From the NCBI GenBank assembly GCA_016303085.1, contig JAEDMI010000022.1:1-18448 (forward strand): a stretch of DNA of 18,448 bases, in the 5' to 3' direction. The notes beneath the pieces are model-generated. The model was not told where the DNA came from. It saw only the letters and a list, made by a program, of their open reading frames with translations, and ran no database searches. Origin of the DNA: Acetatifactor sp. Lineage in GTDB: Bacteria; Bacillota; Clostridia; Lachnospirales; Lachnospiraceae. Position numbers and translations under genes: made by a program. Positions 1 through 7,352 of this stretch are shown one piece after another; within the stretch, counting starts at the first letter, position 1, and each line of letters opens with the position of its first letter.

Positions 1-1
1 G

Positions 2-1495
2 ATATGGGGGAGCAGCGAAAGAAACAGAAATCTCTTTTCCGACTGGGCTTCCTATGACTATACCGTCAGTGATATTGCGCTGGAAGAATTTGAGCTGAAA
101 TACGGTTACCGTATGACTGCGGAGGATTTTATCAACAAGGGTCAGCTTCATGTTACCCATATGCCCGGCAATCAGCGGAAGGCTGACTGGATGGCATTTA
201 TCAATGATTTTGTTATTTCTTTCGGCAGACAGCTGATTGCTCTTGTTCACAGCTATGGAAAAAAGGCTTATGTCTTTTATGATGACAGCTGGGTTGGTGT
301 GGAGCCTTACAACGGAAGATTTCAGGAGTTTGGCTTTGACGGTCTTATCAAATGTGTATTTTCCGGTTATGAGGTAAGACTCTGCGGCGGTGTGGATGTT
401 CCCGTCCATGAGCTTCGTCTGCACCCCTATCTGTTCCCTGTGGGGCTTGGCGGAGCACCTACCTTTACGGAGGGGGGCAATCCCACGCTGGATGCAAAAA
501 AATATTGGAACAGTGTGAGACGCGCATTGTTGCGTGTAAAGATTGACAGAATCGGTCTTGGCGGTTATCTGCATCTGGTGCAGGATTTCCCGGATTTTTG
601 TGATTATATAGAAAAGGTTTCCGATGAGTTCAGGCTGATTCGCTCTTTTCATGATGCGGGAAAACCCTATACTATCAGGACAAAAGTGGCAATTCTTCAT
701 GATTGGGGAGCACTTCGTTCCTGGAGTCTGTCGGGACATTTCCATGAGACGGATATGCACGATTTGATTCATATCAACGAAGCCTTGTCCGGTCTGCCGG
801 TGGACGTTAGCTTTATTTCTTTTGAGGATGTAAAGAAGGGCGTCCTAAAGGATATAGATGTTGTCATCAATGCAGGTTATGCCGGAAGTGCATGGAGTGG
901 CGGAGGCAGCTGGAGGGATGATGAGCTGGTGACAATTCTCACCAAATGGGTGTATGAAGGAGGAAGCTTTATCGGCGTCAATGAGCCTTCTGCGGTGGAA
1001 GGATATGACAGATACTTCCGTATGGCGCATGTACTGGGTATTGACGAGGACACAGGGGCAAGAGTATGCCATGGGAAATGGAGTTTTGAAGCGGATGATA
1101 CGGAGGAGCTTCTGCCGGCAGGGGCGACTGTGGAACCCAAAGAGCATCTGTACCTGACAGACGGCAGGGCAAGAGTGTTGTTGGCGGATGATGACAGGCC
1201 TCTTGTTACCATAAATGATTTCGGTAAAGGAAAAGGTATATATCTTGCATCCTTCCGGGTGGACCAGGAGAATACACGTATGTTATATCAGCTGATACGC
1301 TACGCCGGAGGAGAAGGTATCAGCGGAATGTATATGCCGGACAATTTCTACACGGAGTGTGCATATTATCCGGAAAGCGGAAAGCTTGTGGTTATCAACA
1401 ACAGTGACAGGGAACAGACCACAACCATCCCTACGGAAAAGGGAGACAGGACTGTGACCATAGCGCCCTATGACACCGTTTTTACAGAGATTTAA
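2..1495 (+). CDS. gnpA: 1,3-beta-galactosyl-N-acetylhexosamine phosphorylase, GH112 (5'-truncated by window)
   Basis: The reading frame is open from base 2 to the TAA at 1493-1495 (497 residues), so the gene begins before the window. I recognise the C-terminal two-thirds of the GH112 lacto-N-biose/galacto-N-biose phosphorylase family. These cytosolic enzymes split Gal-beta-1,3-GlcNAc or -GalNAc with phosphate into galactose-1-phosphate and free hexosamine, feeding the Leloir-type pathway from mucin or milk glycans. Family members are about 720-750 residues, so roughly 225-250 residues are missing at the left edge. The visible part starts inside the TIM-barrel (DWASYDYTVSD at about 41-73), continues through the conserved acidic YDDSWVGVEPY segment (about 278-310; from memory, the kind of strand carrying the active-site acid), then a Rossmann-like middle domain (IDVVINAGYAGSAWSGG, about 858-905) and a C-terminal beta domain. 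The first in-frame ATG at 113 is internal. Substrate preference between the two disaccharides cannot be told from this fragment. Confidence 0.9.
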   Translation: MWGSSERNRNLFSDWASYDYTVSDIALEEFELKYGYRMTAEDFINKGQLHVTHMPGNQRKADWMAFINDFVISFGRQLIALVHSYGKKAYVFYDDSWVGVEPYNGRFQEFGFDGLIKCVFSGYEVRLCGGVDVPVHELRLHPYLFPVGLGGAPTFTEGGNPTLDAKKYWNSVRRALLRVKIDRIGLGGYLHLVQDFPDFCDYIEKVSDEFRLIRSFHDAGKPYTIRTKVAILHDWGALRSWSLSGHFHETDMHDLIHINEALSGLPVDVSFISFEDVKKGVLKDIDVVINAGYAGSAWSGGGSWRDDELVTILTKWVYEGGSFIGVNEPSAVEGYDRYFRMAHVLGIDEDTGARVCHGKWSFEADDTEELLPAGATVEPKEHLYLTDGRARVLLADDDRPLVTINDFGKGKGIYLASFRVDQENTRMLYQLIRYAGGEGISGMYMPDNFYTECAYYPESGKLVVINNSDREQTTTIPTEKGDRTVTIAPYDTVFTEI

Positions 1496-1504
1496 GGGAT
1501 AAAT

Positions 1505-1540
1505 AAAAGTTCAGGTGATTTTGTTCACCTGAACTTTTTT
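1505..1540. terminator. Bidirectional rho-independent terminator between convergent genes
   Basis: An 11-bp perfect stem (1508-1518 with 1525-1535) with a 6-base loop is flanked by A-rich sequence on the left and TTTTTT on the right. A-T pairs extend the stem by about three. On the + strand it ends gnpA, 10 bases after its stop. On the minus strand the same hairpin is followed by ACTTTTATTT, and it lies about 50 bases past the stop of the opposing gene, so it can serve both. Confidence 0.93.
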
Positions 1541-1589
1541 ATGACATGTTGATAAAAGGATTGTTTTGTGGTAACAGACATGATAAGTA

Positions 1590-2726
1590 TTACTGCTCCG
1601 AACCGGTATTGTAAGAATCGTTAATGTCTTCAAACCCGGGCTCTACAGCGACATGTGCCACCTTATTGTAGCGCAGCTCCAGGAAATGTGCGCGATCCTT
1701 GTTGAAGAGCTTTCTCAGGTCTTCGGAGTAACCTACCACAATCCAGGGAAGCATCGCATTCATCTTTTTCAGCATCTCCTGTGCGGTAGCCTCATTGGGA
1801 ACCCCGATGGTGTAGCCTGTCTTTTCTCCGTCGGTGAAGATTACCACGCTGTAGGTGACACCGGTCTTGATTCCGTTGGTGCGGTGCGTGGTGGTATTCT
1901 GGTAAGCCCAGAGAATCTTGCTGTTGGCAATGGCTTTGGGAACGGTACTGCTTAAATCGTAGTATGTACACAGACGACCGATTTTGATGGTTCCCTTTTT
2001 GTTATAAGAGGTTGCGGATGCGAGGTCGGACTCGATGGAGGATTCGCTGTAGCCCGCATCCTCATAAGCCTTGCGGAATTTTTTCAGATAACCGCCCCTG
2101 GAAGCCTTCACAATACGGAAAATACCAAATGCGATGAAAAATACACCGAGAAGACACAGTAAGATATAAACACCGGTGTTACTGTTAGCTACAGACGAGC
2201 CGGTTACATCGATATAATAAGGAAGAGTTGCGTCCTCAATTTCAGCGGCAGACCAACCTGCCTCCGAGAAGTATTCTTCAAAATATTCGTATTCTTCACT
2301 GCTCAGCTTACGAATCTTTCCCACAAGGTGGAGGGGAGCGGAGCGCATCTCATTGTAGGTGTTCTCGGCAATTTCTTCCATTTCGTCTTCATACCGGGCA
2401 GGAACCTTGATACTCATATAACGGAAGTCGGTGGCGTAGTCGTCGCCTGTCCAGATGATATAATAAAGATTGGTGGTGGTGCGGCGATGGGTAGAAGTAT
2501 TTTCGCTGTACTCTTCCATGTAACAGCCAAAGTTGGCATTTACGTCTATTTCCACCAGCTGGTTTCTGATTTCATCGGGCTCCAAATCCTCAAAAGTTTC
2601 ATAACCGCTGACTGCGGCAAGAGTATCGGGGAAAGAAATCGCTATGACAAATATACCTGCTATAATCAATATCACAGACAAAATCAGAGAAGTTTTAAAG
2701 CTCTTTTTCTTCAGTGTCTCAAGCAT
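1590..2726 (-). CDS. Two-pass membrane protein of unknown function (resembles the DUF6709 family)
   Basis: This 378-residue protein has two predicted membrane helices, at about residues 12-32 and 185-206. The ~150-residue segment between them is acidic and rich in Glu and Tyr. After helix 2 there is a ~170-residue soluble domain containing TYSVVIFTDGEKTGYTIG (about 291-308) and ending in an acidic tail. I chose the ATG at 2726 rather than the upstream ATG at 2744 because AGGAGG sits 7 bases before it; the longer start would place that Shine-Dalgarno inside the coding region. From memory the layout matches small membrane proteins annotated as DUF6709 in Lachnospiraceae, but I cannot assign a function and no catalytic motif is visible. 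The downstream domain might be PH-like, given its strand-rich pattern; that is only a guess. It is the only minus-strand gene here, transcribed alone and divergent from the peptidase gene. Confidence 0.8.
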   Translation of the reverse strand: MLETLKKKSFKTSLILSVILIIAGIFVIAISFPDTLAAVSGYETFEDLEPDEIRNQLVEIDVNANFGCYMEEYSENTSTHRRTTTNLYYIIWTGDDYATDFRYMSIKVPARYEDEMEEIAENTYNEMRSAPLHLVGKIRKLSSEEYEYFEEYFSEAGWSAAEIEDATLPYYIDVTGSSVANSNTGVYILLCLLGVFFIAFGIFRIVKASRGGYLKKFRKAYEDAGYSESSIESDLASATSYNKKGTIKIGRLCTYYDLSSTVPKAIANSKILWAYQNTTTHRTNGIKTGVTYSVVIFTDGEKTGYTIGVPNEATAQEMLKKMNAMLPWIVVGYSEDLRKLFNKDRAHFLELRYNKVAHVAVEPGFEDINDSYNTGSEQ

Positions 2727-2902
2727 GTCTTTCCTCCTAATCATAAGAAAATAATGAATTTCTATAAAACTTTAGCATAGTAAAGATTGATATGCAAGAT
2801 TAATTTAGTACAGATTTCCTATGAATAAAGAAATTTTCCCGACAAAACTGCTAAAATGGGAAAGAATATCAATAAATTAAGAATTGCCGGAACGGGCAAA
2901 TA

Positions 2903-2931
2903 TTTACAGTTGGGCCGGAATCATGTAAAAT
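2903..2931 (+). promoter_or_regulatory. Sigma-A promoter for the M3 oligoendopeptidase gene
   Basis: TTTACA (2903-2908) and TAAAAT (2926-2931) are separated by 17 bases, each one base from consensus. Transcription would start near 2938, giving a leader of about 40 bases before the ATG at 2976. The rest of the intergenic stretch 2727-2902 is AT-rich; I see no convincing promoter there for the divergent minus-strand gene. Confidence 0.75.
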
Positions 2932-2975
2932 ATAGAACAGAATAGCGCTGTATGCGCGGAAAAGAGGACAAGAGT

Positions 2976-4649
2976 ATGAAGTTTAAGGATATGCCTTATG
3001 AGAGAGTGAATTTCGATGAGGTAGAAAAAGGCTTAAAAAGTCTCATGGAGGAGTTTGATGCGGCAAAGAGCGGCGAGGAGCAGTTTGCGGTTCATCAGAA
3101 ATTTTATGAACTGAACGATAAAGTGCTCACTTTGTACACAATTGCACATATCCGCTTTGATATTGACACCAAGGATTCTTTCTATGAAAAGGAGAAAGAG
3201 TATTACGACGAAAAGCTTCCTATGTACAGCAACATGGTTCTTGCATATGAGAAAAAGTTGTATGATTCTCCCTACAGAGAATATTTGGAGAGCAAAATCG
3301 GGCCTGTTGCTTTCAAGAATATGGAGATTGCACAGAAGGCAATGGATGAAAAGCTGATTCCCCTGATGCAGGAGGAAAATGCGCTGACCATGGAGTATGA
3401 CAAGCTGATTGCCGGAGCAAAGATTCATTTTGACGGCAAAGAGCTGAATCTGTCCCTGTTGCGCCCCTACATGGTACATCAGGACAGAAGCGTGAGAGAA
3501 GCGGCATATAAGGAGTTTAGTGCTTTCTTTGAGGCGAATGCAGATAAGCTGGATGAAATTTATGACAAGCTGGTAAAGAACCGCACTGCTCAGGCGAAAG
3601 AAATGGGCTATAAAAATTATCTGGAGCTGGGTTACTATCGCATGGGCCGCAATTGCTACGGACAGAAGGAGGTTGAGGCATACCGCAATCAGGTGAAGAA
3701 GGATTTTGTACCCTTTGCCGAGGAGCTTCACGAGCGCCGGAGAAAGAGGCTGGGACTGGACAAGCTGAGATTTATCGATAATTCCGTATATTTTAAGGAA
3801 GGAAATCCGGCGCCCTTCGGAACGCCCGAAGAGATTCTGGCAGCCGGACAGAAGATGTACAAAGAACTCTCTCCGGAGACAGGGGAGTTTATGGACTTCA
3901 TGATGGAAAATGAGCTGTTTGATGTACTTGGCCGTAAGACCAAGAGAGCCGGCGGCTACATGACCTATATGCCTGTTTACAACGCACCTTTTGTATTTGC
4001 AAATTTTAACGGCACCAGTGCGGATGTGGATGTGATTACCCATGAGTGCGGACACGCATTCCAGGGTTATCTGTCCGGCAAAGACCCTATCAGAGAACAT
4101 TCCGACATTGGTATGGAGACTGCGGAAATTCACTCCATGTCCATGGAGTTCTTTACCCAGGACTGGATGAACCTGTTCTTCGGCGACAGGGCTGACGATT
4201 ATATTGAGATGCATCTGGAGGATGCTGCAGCCTTTATTCCTTACGGTTGTATGGTTGATGAATTCCAGCATATTGTGTATGAGAATCCCGATATGACTCC
4301 TGCGGAAAGACATGCTGCATGGCTGAAGCTGGAGCATGAGTACAGACCTCACATGGATTACGGCGATGACAAGTTTTTCGGAAAAGGCGGCTACTGGCAG
4401 AGACAGGCTCATATTTATGATTCTCCTCTCTATTACATTGACTACTGTCTGGCACAGACCTGTGCACTGCAGTATAAGGTAAAGATGGATGAAAATTACC
4501 GGGCAGCATGGGAGAGCTATCTGAAGCTCTGCAAGCTTTCCGCAAGTGATTTCTTTACCAACATGATAAAAGAAGTGGGTTTGGACAGTCCTTTTGAGCC
4601 CGGCTGCATGAAAAATATCGTGGAAAAACTTGAAAAATATGTGAAATAG
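2976..4649 (+). CDS. M3 family oligoendopeptidase (PepF-like zinc metallopeptidase)
   Basis: This 557-residue cytosolic zinc peptidase should cleave short peptides, for example those imported for nutrition or left by protein turnover. The active-site motif is HECGH at residues 356-360 (two zinc-binding His and the catalytic Glu357). The third ligand is Glu384 in the following EIHSMSMEF helix, the same relative arrangement as in thimet oligopeptidase and PepF. Near the C terminus, IYDSPLYYIDYCLAQ matches the conserved substrate-binding His/Tyr-rich region of the family. The length fits the shorter M3 group often called 'M3, not PepF' rather than the ~600-residue PepF group. The start was placed at 2976 (MKFKDMPYERV) because GAGG lies 8 bases upstream and family members begin this way; an upstream in-frame ATG at 2952 has no good ribosome site. 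There is no signal peptide. It appears monocistronic, with its own promoter and a structured stretch after it. Confidence 0.92.
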   Translation: MKFKDMPYERVNFDEVEKGLKSLMEEFDAAKSGEEQFAVHQKFYELNDKVLTLYTIAHIRFDIDTKDSFYEKEKEYYDEKLPMYSNMVLAYEKKLYDSPYREYLESKIGPVAFKNMEIAQKAMDEKLIPLMQEENALTMEYDKLIAGAKIHFDGKELNLSLLRPYMVHQDRSVREAAYKEFSAFFEANADKLDEIYDKLVKNRTAQAKEMGYKNYLELGYYRMGRNCYGQKEVEAYRNQVKKDFVPFAEELHERRRKRLGLDKLRFIDNSVYFKEGNPAPFGTPEEILAAGQKMYKELSPETGEFMDFMMENELFDVLGRKTKRAGGYMTYMPVYNAPFVFANFNGTSADVDVITHECGHAFQGYLSGKDPIREHSDIGMETAEIHSMSMEFFTQDWMNLFFGDRADDYIEMHLEDAAAFIPYGCMVDEFQHIVYENPDMTPAERHAAWLKLEHEYRPHMDYGDDKFFGKGGYWQRQAHIYDSPLYYIDYCLAQTCALQYKVKMDENYRAAWESYLKLCKLSASDFFTNMIKEVGLDSPFEPGCMKNIVEKLEKYVK

Positions 4650-4672
4650 GTTGCATTAGCATTGAGCCGTGC

Positions 4673-4737
4673 GGTATAATCTGTAAGATATGTGTGCGGG
4701 AGCTTGCTCACGGCACACGTAGATTACAGATTATGCC
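4673..4737. repeat. Large inverted repeat (branched hairpin) after the oligoendopeptidase gene
   Basis: The arms 4676-4686 (ATAATCTGTAA) and 4724-4734 are perfect reverse complements, and the pairing extends outward to 4673/4737 through one G-U and two G-C pairs. Inside, GTGTGC (4692-4697) pairs with GCACAC (4713-4718), and a small GAG/CTC stem closes a CTTG loop. No T-tract follows directly, so it is not a standard terminator on the + strand. The left arm contains a perfect TATAAT at 4675-4680 with a weak TTGCAT 18 bases upstream, so the repeat may overlap a promoter. Confidence 0.6.
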
Positions 4738-4740
4738 ATA

Positions 4741-4752
4741 GGGCGAAAGCCC
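4741..4752. other. Short GC-rich hairpin with GAAA tetraloop
   Basis: GGGC (4741-4744) and GCCC (4749-4752) close a GAAA loop, a GNRA tetraloop typical of stable structured RNA. It lies 3 bases after the large inverted repeat and 8 bases before the next hairpin. Confidence 0.5.
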
Positions 4753-4760
4753 GCCATGAA

Positions 4761-4789
4761 ATAAAATGACGGCGCAGCCGGCATTTTAT
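4761..4789. repeat. Hairpin upstream of the foldase gene
   Basis: ATAAAATG (4761-4768) pairs with CATTTTAT (4782-4789). Inside, after one mismatch, CGGC (4770-4773) pairs with GCCG (4777-4780) around a GCA loop. The right arm is followed by GAATGCGC rather than a T-run, so it is at most a poor terminator; it may belong to a structured leader. Confidence 0.55.
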
Positions 4790-4791
4790 GA

Positions 4792-4828
4792 ATGCGCACG
4801 GCGGAGAGCACGTGCAGATGCGCACGGC
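4792..4828 (+). repeat. Direct repeat of 11 bases flanking a GCACGTGC palindrome
   Basis: ATGCGCACGGC occurs at 4792-4802 and again at 4818-4828, 26 bases apart start to start, with the 8-base palindrome GCACGTGC (4808-4815) between them. The second copy ends 16 bases before the foldase ATG and just before its ribosome site. No protein product of this stretch is evident. Confidence 0.55.
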
Positions 4829-4844
4829 AAGGAAGGAATTTGAA

Positions 4845-6458
4845 ATGTCTAAAAAGGTTACAGAGAACAAAGAAGAAAAGCAGGAAAAGGGTTTGACCAA
4901 ATATGACCTGAAAATGCAGAAAAGGGCTGAGGAGAAGAAAAAGGCTGAGAGAGAAGAGCGTATCAGTATGATTACGGGTATCGTCATTGTTGTTGCTCTG
5001 ATTTGTCTCGTTGCATCCTTCCCCATCCGCACTTATCTCACCGTGAACGGCACTTATGTAAAGGTAGCGGGGGAAAAGGTATCAAGAGTAGAATTTGACT
5101 ACAATTATAATCTGGTAAAGAACGATTATTATGCACAGAACGGATATTATCTGAGTATGTTCGGAATTGATCTGAACGGGGATTTGTCTACGCAGATGTA
5201 CTCCGATACCATGAGTTGGAAGGATTTCTTCGAGCAGATGACAATTCAGAATATTGTTAACAACAAGGCTCTGAGAGACCAGGCAGAGGCAGCGGGCTTT
5301 ACCTATGACGCCTCCGAAGATTATGCCGAGTACCGGGAAAAACTTAAGGAAGAGGCAGAGGCAGCCGGTGTGACGGAAAAAGAGTATATCCGGCAGTCCT
5401 ACGGAACCTATGCGACTGCATCCCGTATTAAGGAATATATTATTCAGGGAATGGAAATCAACGCCTTTTCTGAAAAGATTTCCGAGGAGAAGGCTCCTTC
5501 TGCGGAAGAGATTCAGGCGTATTACGAGGAAAATGCGGACAGCTACGATTCCGTTGACTATCGTCTTACCATTGTCAACGCTGAATTGCCCACCGAGCCT
5601 ACGGAGTTGGCAGACCCCGTAGAGGAGAGTGACAGCACCGAGGGCACAGAAGGTGAAACCACAGATACAGAGGAGGCTTACCAGCCCTCCGAAGCGGAGA
5701 TTGCCCATGCTATGGAGCTGGCTTACGCAGAGGCTGAGGAAGCTCTGAAGAGCATTTCCACCGAAGGAGAACTGAGAGAGAATGCGCTGAAGACCGGTGT
5801 TGCAAGCCAGCTTCAGAGTTGGCTGTTTTCTGCGGAGAGAAAGGCCGGAGATACCACAATTGTGGAGAATACAACCTCGAATCTGTATTATGTGGTTGAG
5901 TTTGTAAATCGCTATCGCGATGAGACGCCCTCTGCTGACGCAAGAATCGTGATTGTGGACGCTGATGCCGCTGTGGGAGCAGATGCAATTCTGGATGAGT
6001 GGAAGACAGGTGCCGCAACGGAAGAAAGTTTTGCCGAGACAGCGGACAAGTATAATAATTCCGATATCAGTCCGGAAGGCGGTTTGTACGAGGGATTGAT
6101 AAACGACGGGCTGCCCGAGGCGCTGGCTGACTGGCTGTATGACAGTGCGAGAAAAACCGGTGATACTGCTGCCATTTCCGGTGCGGATGGAGAAGCCTCT
6201 TATGTGGTATACTATTTAGGAGCGGGCGATCCCCGTTGGAGCCTGAACATTGAGAGTATTTTGTTACAGAAGACCATGAACGCATACATGGATGTCATTA
6301 CGGAAGGATACGAGGTTGAGGATGCGAAGGGCAACCTGAATTACCTGAAGATACAGGCTGCGCTGGAGGCGGCTGAAAGCGCTGCTGCGGAAAGCGGTGA
6401 GGAAGATACCGATGCAGCCGAAAGCAGCGAAGAATCATCCTGGAGTGCCGCAGAGTAA
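4845..6458 (+). CDS. Membrane-anchored SurA/PrsA-like peptidyl-prolyl isomerase (foldase)
   Basis: This 537-residue protein has a very charged N-terminal cytoplasmic segment (1-39, Lys/Glu rich), one membrane helix (about 41-61) and a large extracytoplasmic part. It looks like a SurA/PrsA-type foldase assisting folding of secreted proteins on the outer face of the membrane. Residues about 72-235 resemble the SurA N-terminal chaperone region. Residues about 365-462 look like a parvulin domain (isomerase signature SPEGGLYEG near the middle). An earlier unit, about 238-358, repeats the end of that domain: WLFSAERKAGDT at 326 against WLYDSARKTGDT at 430. It is interrupted by a low-complexity acidic insertion (about 251-285). 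The C terminus is an acidic Ala/Glu/Ser tail. No lipobox is present, unlike classical PrsA. The start was placed at 4845, since AAGGAAGG lies 8 bases upstream; the earlier ATG at 4788 lies in the hairpin and repeat region. The catalytic status of either unit is uncertain. Confidence 0.78.
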   Translation: MSKKVTENKEEKQEKGLTKYDLKMQKRAEEKKKAEREERISMITGIVIVVALICLVASFPIRTYLTVNGTYVKVAGEKVSRVEFDYNYNLVKNDYYAQNGYYLSMFGIDLNGDLSTQMYSDTMSWKDFFEQMTIQNIVNNKALRDQAEAAGFTYDASEDYAEYREKLKEEAEAAGVTEKEYIRQSYGTYATASRIKEYIIQGMEINAFSEKISEEKAPSAEEIQAYYEENADSYDSVDYRLTIVNAELPTEPTELADPVEESDSTEGTEGETTDTEEAYQPSEAEIAHAMELAYAEAEEALKSISTEGELRENALKTGVASQLQSWLFSAERKAGDTTIVENTTSNLYYVVEFVNRYRDETPSADARIVIVDADAAVGADAILDEWKTGAATEESFAETADKYNNSDISPEGGLYEGLINDGLPEALADWLYDSARKTGDTAAISGADGEASYVVYYLGAGDPRWSLNIESILLQKTMNAYMDVITEGYEVEDAKGNLNYLKIQAALEAAESAAAESGEEDTDAAESSEESSWSAAE

Positions 6459-6488
6459 CAGATAAAAGAGTATATTGTATGACAGGAC

Positions 6489-6516
6489 GGCGGTGGGATT
6501 TTCTCACCGCCTTTTT
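6489..6516 (+). terminator. Intrinsic terminator between foldase and HAD genes
   Basis: GGCGGTG (6489-6495) pairs with CACCGCC (6505-6511), followed by TTTTT. It lies about 30 bases after the foldase stop and only 14 bases before the next ATG (6531), so the downstream gene's ribosome site follows almost immediately and no promoter fits between. Read-through attenuation is likely. Confidence 0.88.
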
Positions 6517-6530
6517 GAGAGAGAGGAAGC

Positions 6531-7337
6531 ATGACAGAAAAAGCATTGGTATTGGATATAGACGGAACACTGACCAATTCCGCAAAAGAAATTACGCCTG
6601 CCACAAAGTGTGCCATTCAGAATTTAATGAAAAGGGGACAGAAGGTGATTCTGGCATCCGGCAGGCCCACACCCGGGATGCGCAGATATGAGGAAGAACT
6701 GGAACTGGACAGATATGGCGGATATCTGCTCTCCTTCAACGGTGCCAGAATAGTGGATTGTCGTACGGGGGAGATTGTATATCAGAGGGTTCTGCCGCTG
6801 ACGCTTCTTCCGGGTCTTTTTCATTTTGCAAAAAAGAACGGCTGCGGGCTGATTACCTATTTGGGGAATGAAGTAATTTCTGCATTTCCGATTGATAAAT
6901 ACGTGGAAATCGAGGCGCGTATCAACGGGCTGCCCGTGAGGAAAGTACCGAATTTCACGGAATTTGTGGACTTTGATATCAATAAATGCCTGATGACGGC
7001 AGACCCGGAAAAGGCGGAGCTTCTGGAGAAGGAGCTTCAGGAAAAATATGGGAATATGGCAAGCATTTATCGCTCAGAACCTTACTTTATCGAGATTATG
7101 CCCAGTGATGTGGACAAGGCGTCGTCTCTGGACAAAATGCTTCCGGCAATCGGCGTGAAGCGGGAGAATACCGTGTGCTGCGGGGACGGATTTAATGACA
7201 TTTCCATGATTCGATATGCAGGTGTCGGTGTAGCCATGGGAAATGCACAGCAGGCTGTAAAGGAATCTGCAGACTACATCACTGCTACAAACGATGAGGA
7301 CGGACTGGTTCAGGTAATCGAAAAATTTTTTAACTAG
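6531..7337 (+). CDS. Cof-type HAD-IIB family sugar-phosphate/nucleotide phosphatase
   Basis: This 268-residue soluble hydrolase has all four HAD motifs: DIDGT with nucleophile Asp9 and Asp11; Ser43 in LASGRP; Lys196 in the DVDKASSL segment; and GDGFND (218-223) with the metal-binding acids Asp219 and Asp223. The large cap between motifs II and III (about 85-185) places it in the Cof/YbiV-like IIB subfamily. These enzymes remove phosphate from sugar phosphates, pyridoxal phosphate or flavin mononucleotide; the substrate cannot be read from the sequence. GAGG lies 4 bases before the ATG, somewhat close. The gene follows a terminator and precedes cca by 15 bases, so it is probably co-transcribed with cca. 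Confidence 0.9.
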   Translation: MTEKALVLDIDGTLTNSAKEITPATKCAIQNLMKRGQKVILASGRPTPGMRRYEEELELDRYGGYLLSFNGARIVDCRTGEIVYQRVLPLTLLPGLFHFAKKNGCGLITYLGNEVISAFPIDKYVEIEARINGLPVRKVPNFTEFVDFDINKCLMTADPEKAELLEKELQEKYGNMASIYRSEPYFIEIMPSDVDKASSLDKMLPAIGVKRENTVCCGDGFNDISMIRYAGVGVAMGNAQQAVKESADYITATNDEDGLVQVIEKFFN

Positions 7338-7352
7338 AAGGGAGGGAAGCGC

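Noticed and set aside
3033..4412. Long minus-strand open frame (459 codons) inside the oligoendopeptidase gene
   Set aside because: The + strand encodes a complete M3 peptidase with HECGH and a proper ribosome site. The opposite frame has no recognisable domain and odd Leu/His/Ile-rich composition, as expected of an antisense shadow.
4673..4789. Riboswitch or T-box
   Set aside because: No T-box core, specifier stem or known riboswitch consensus could be recognised; recorded as an unassigned structured element instead.
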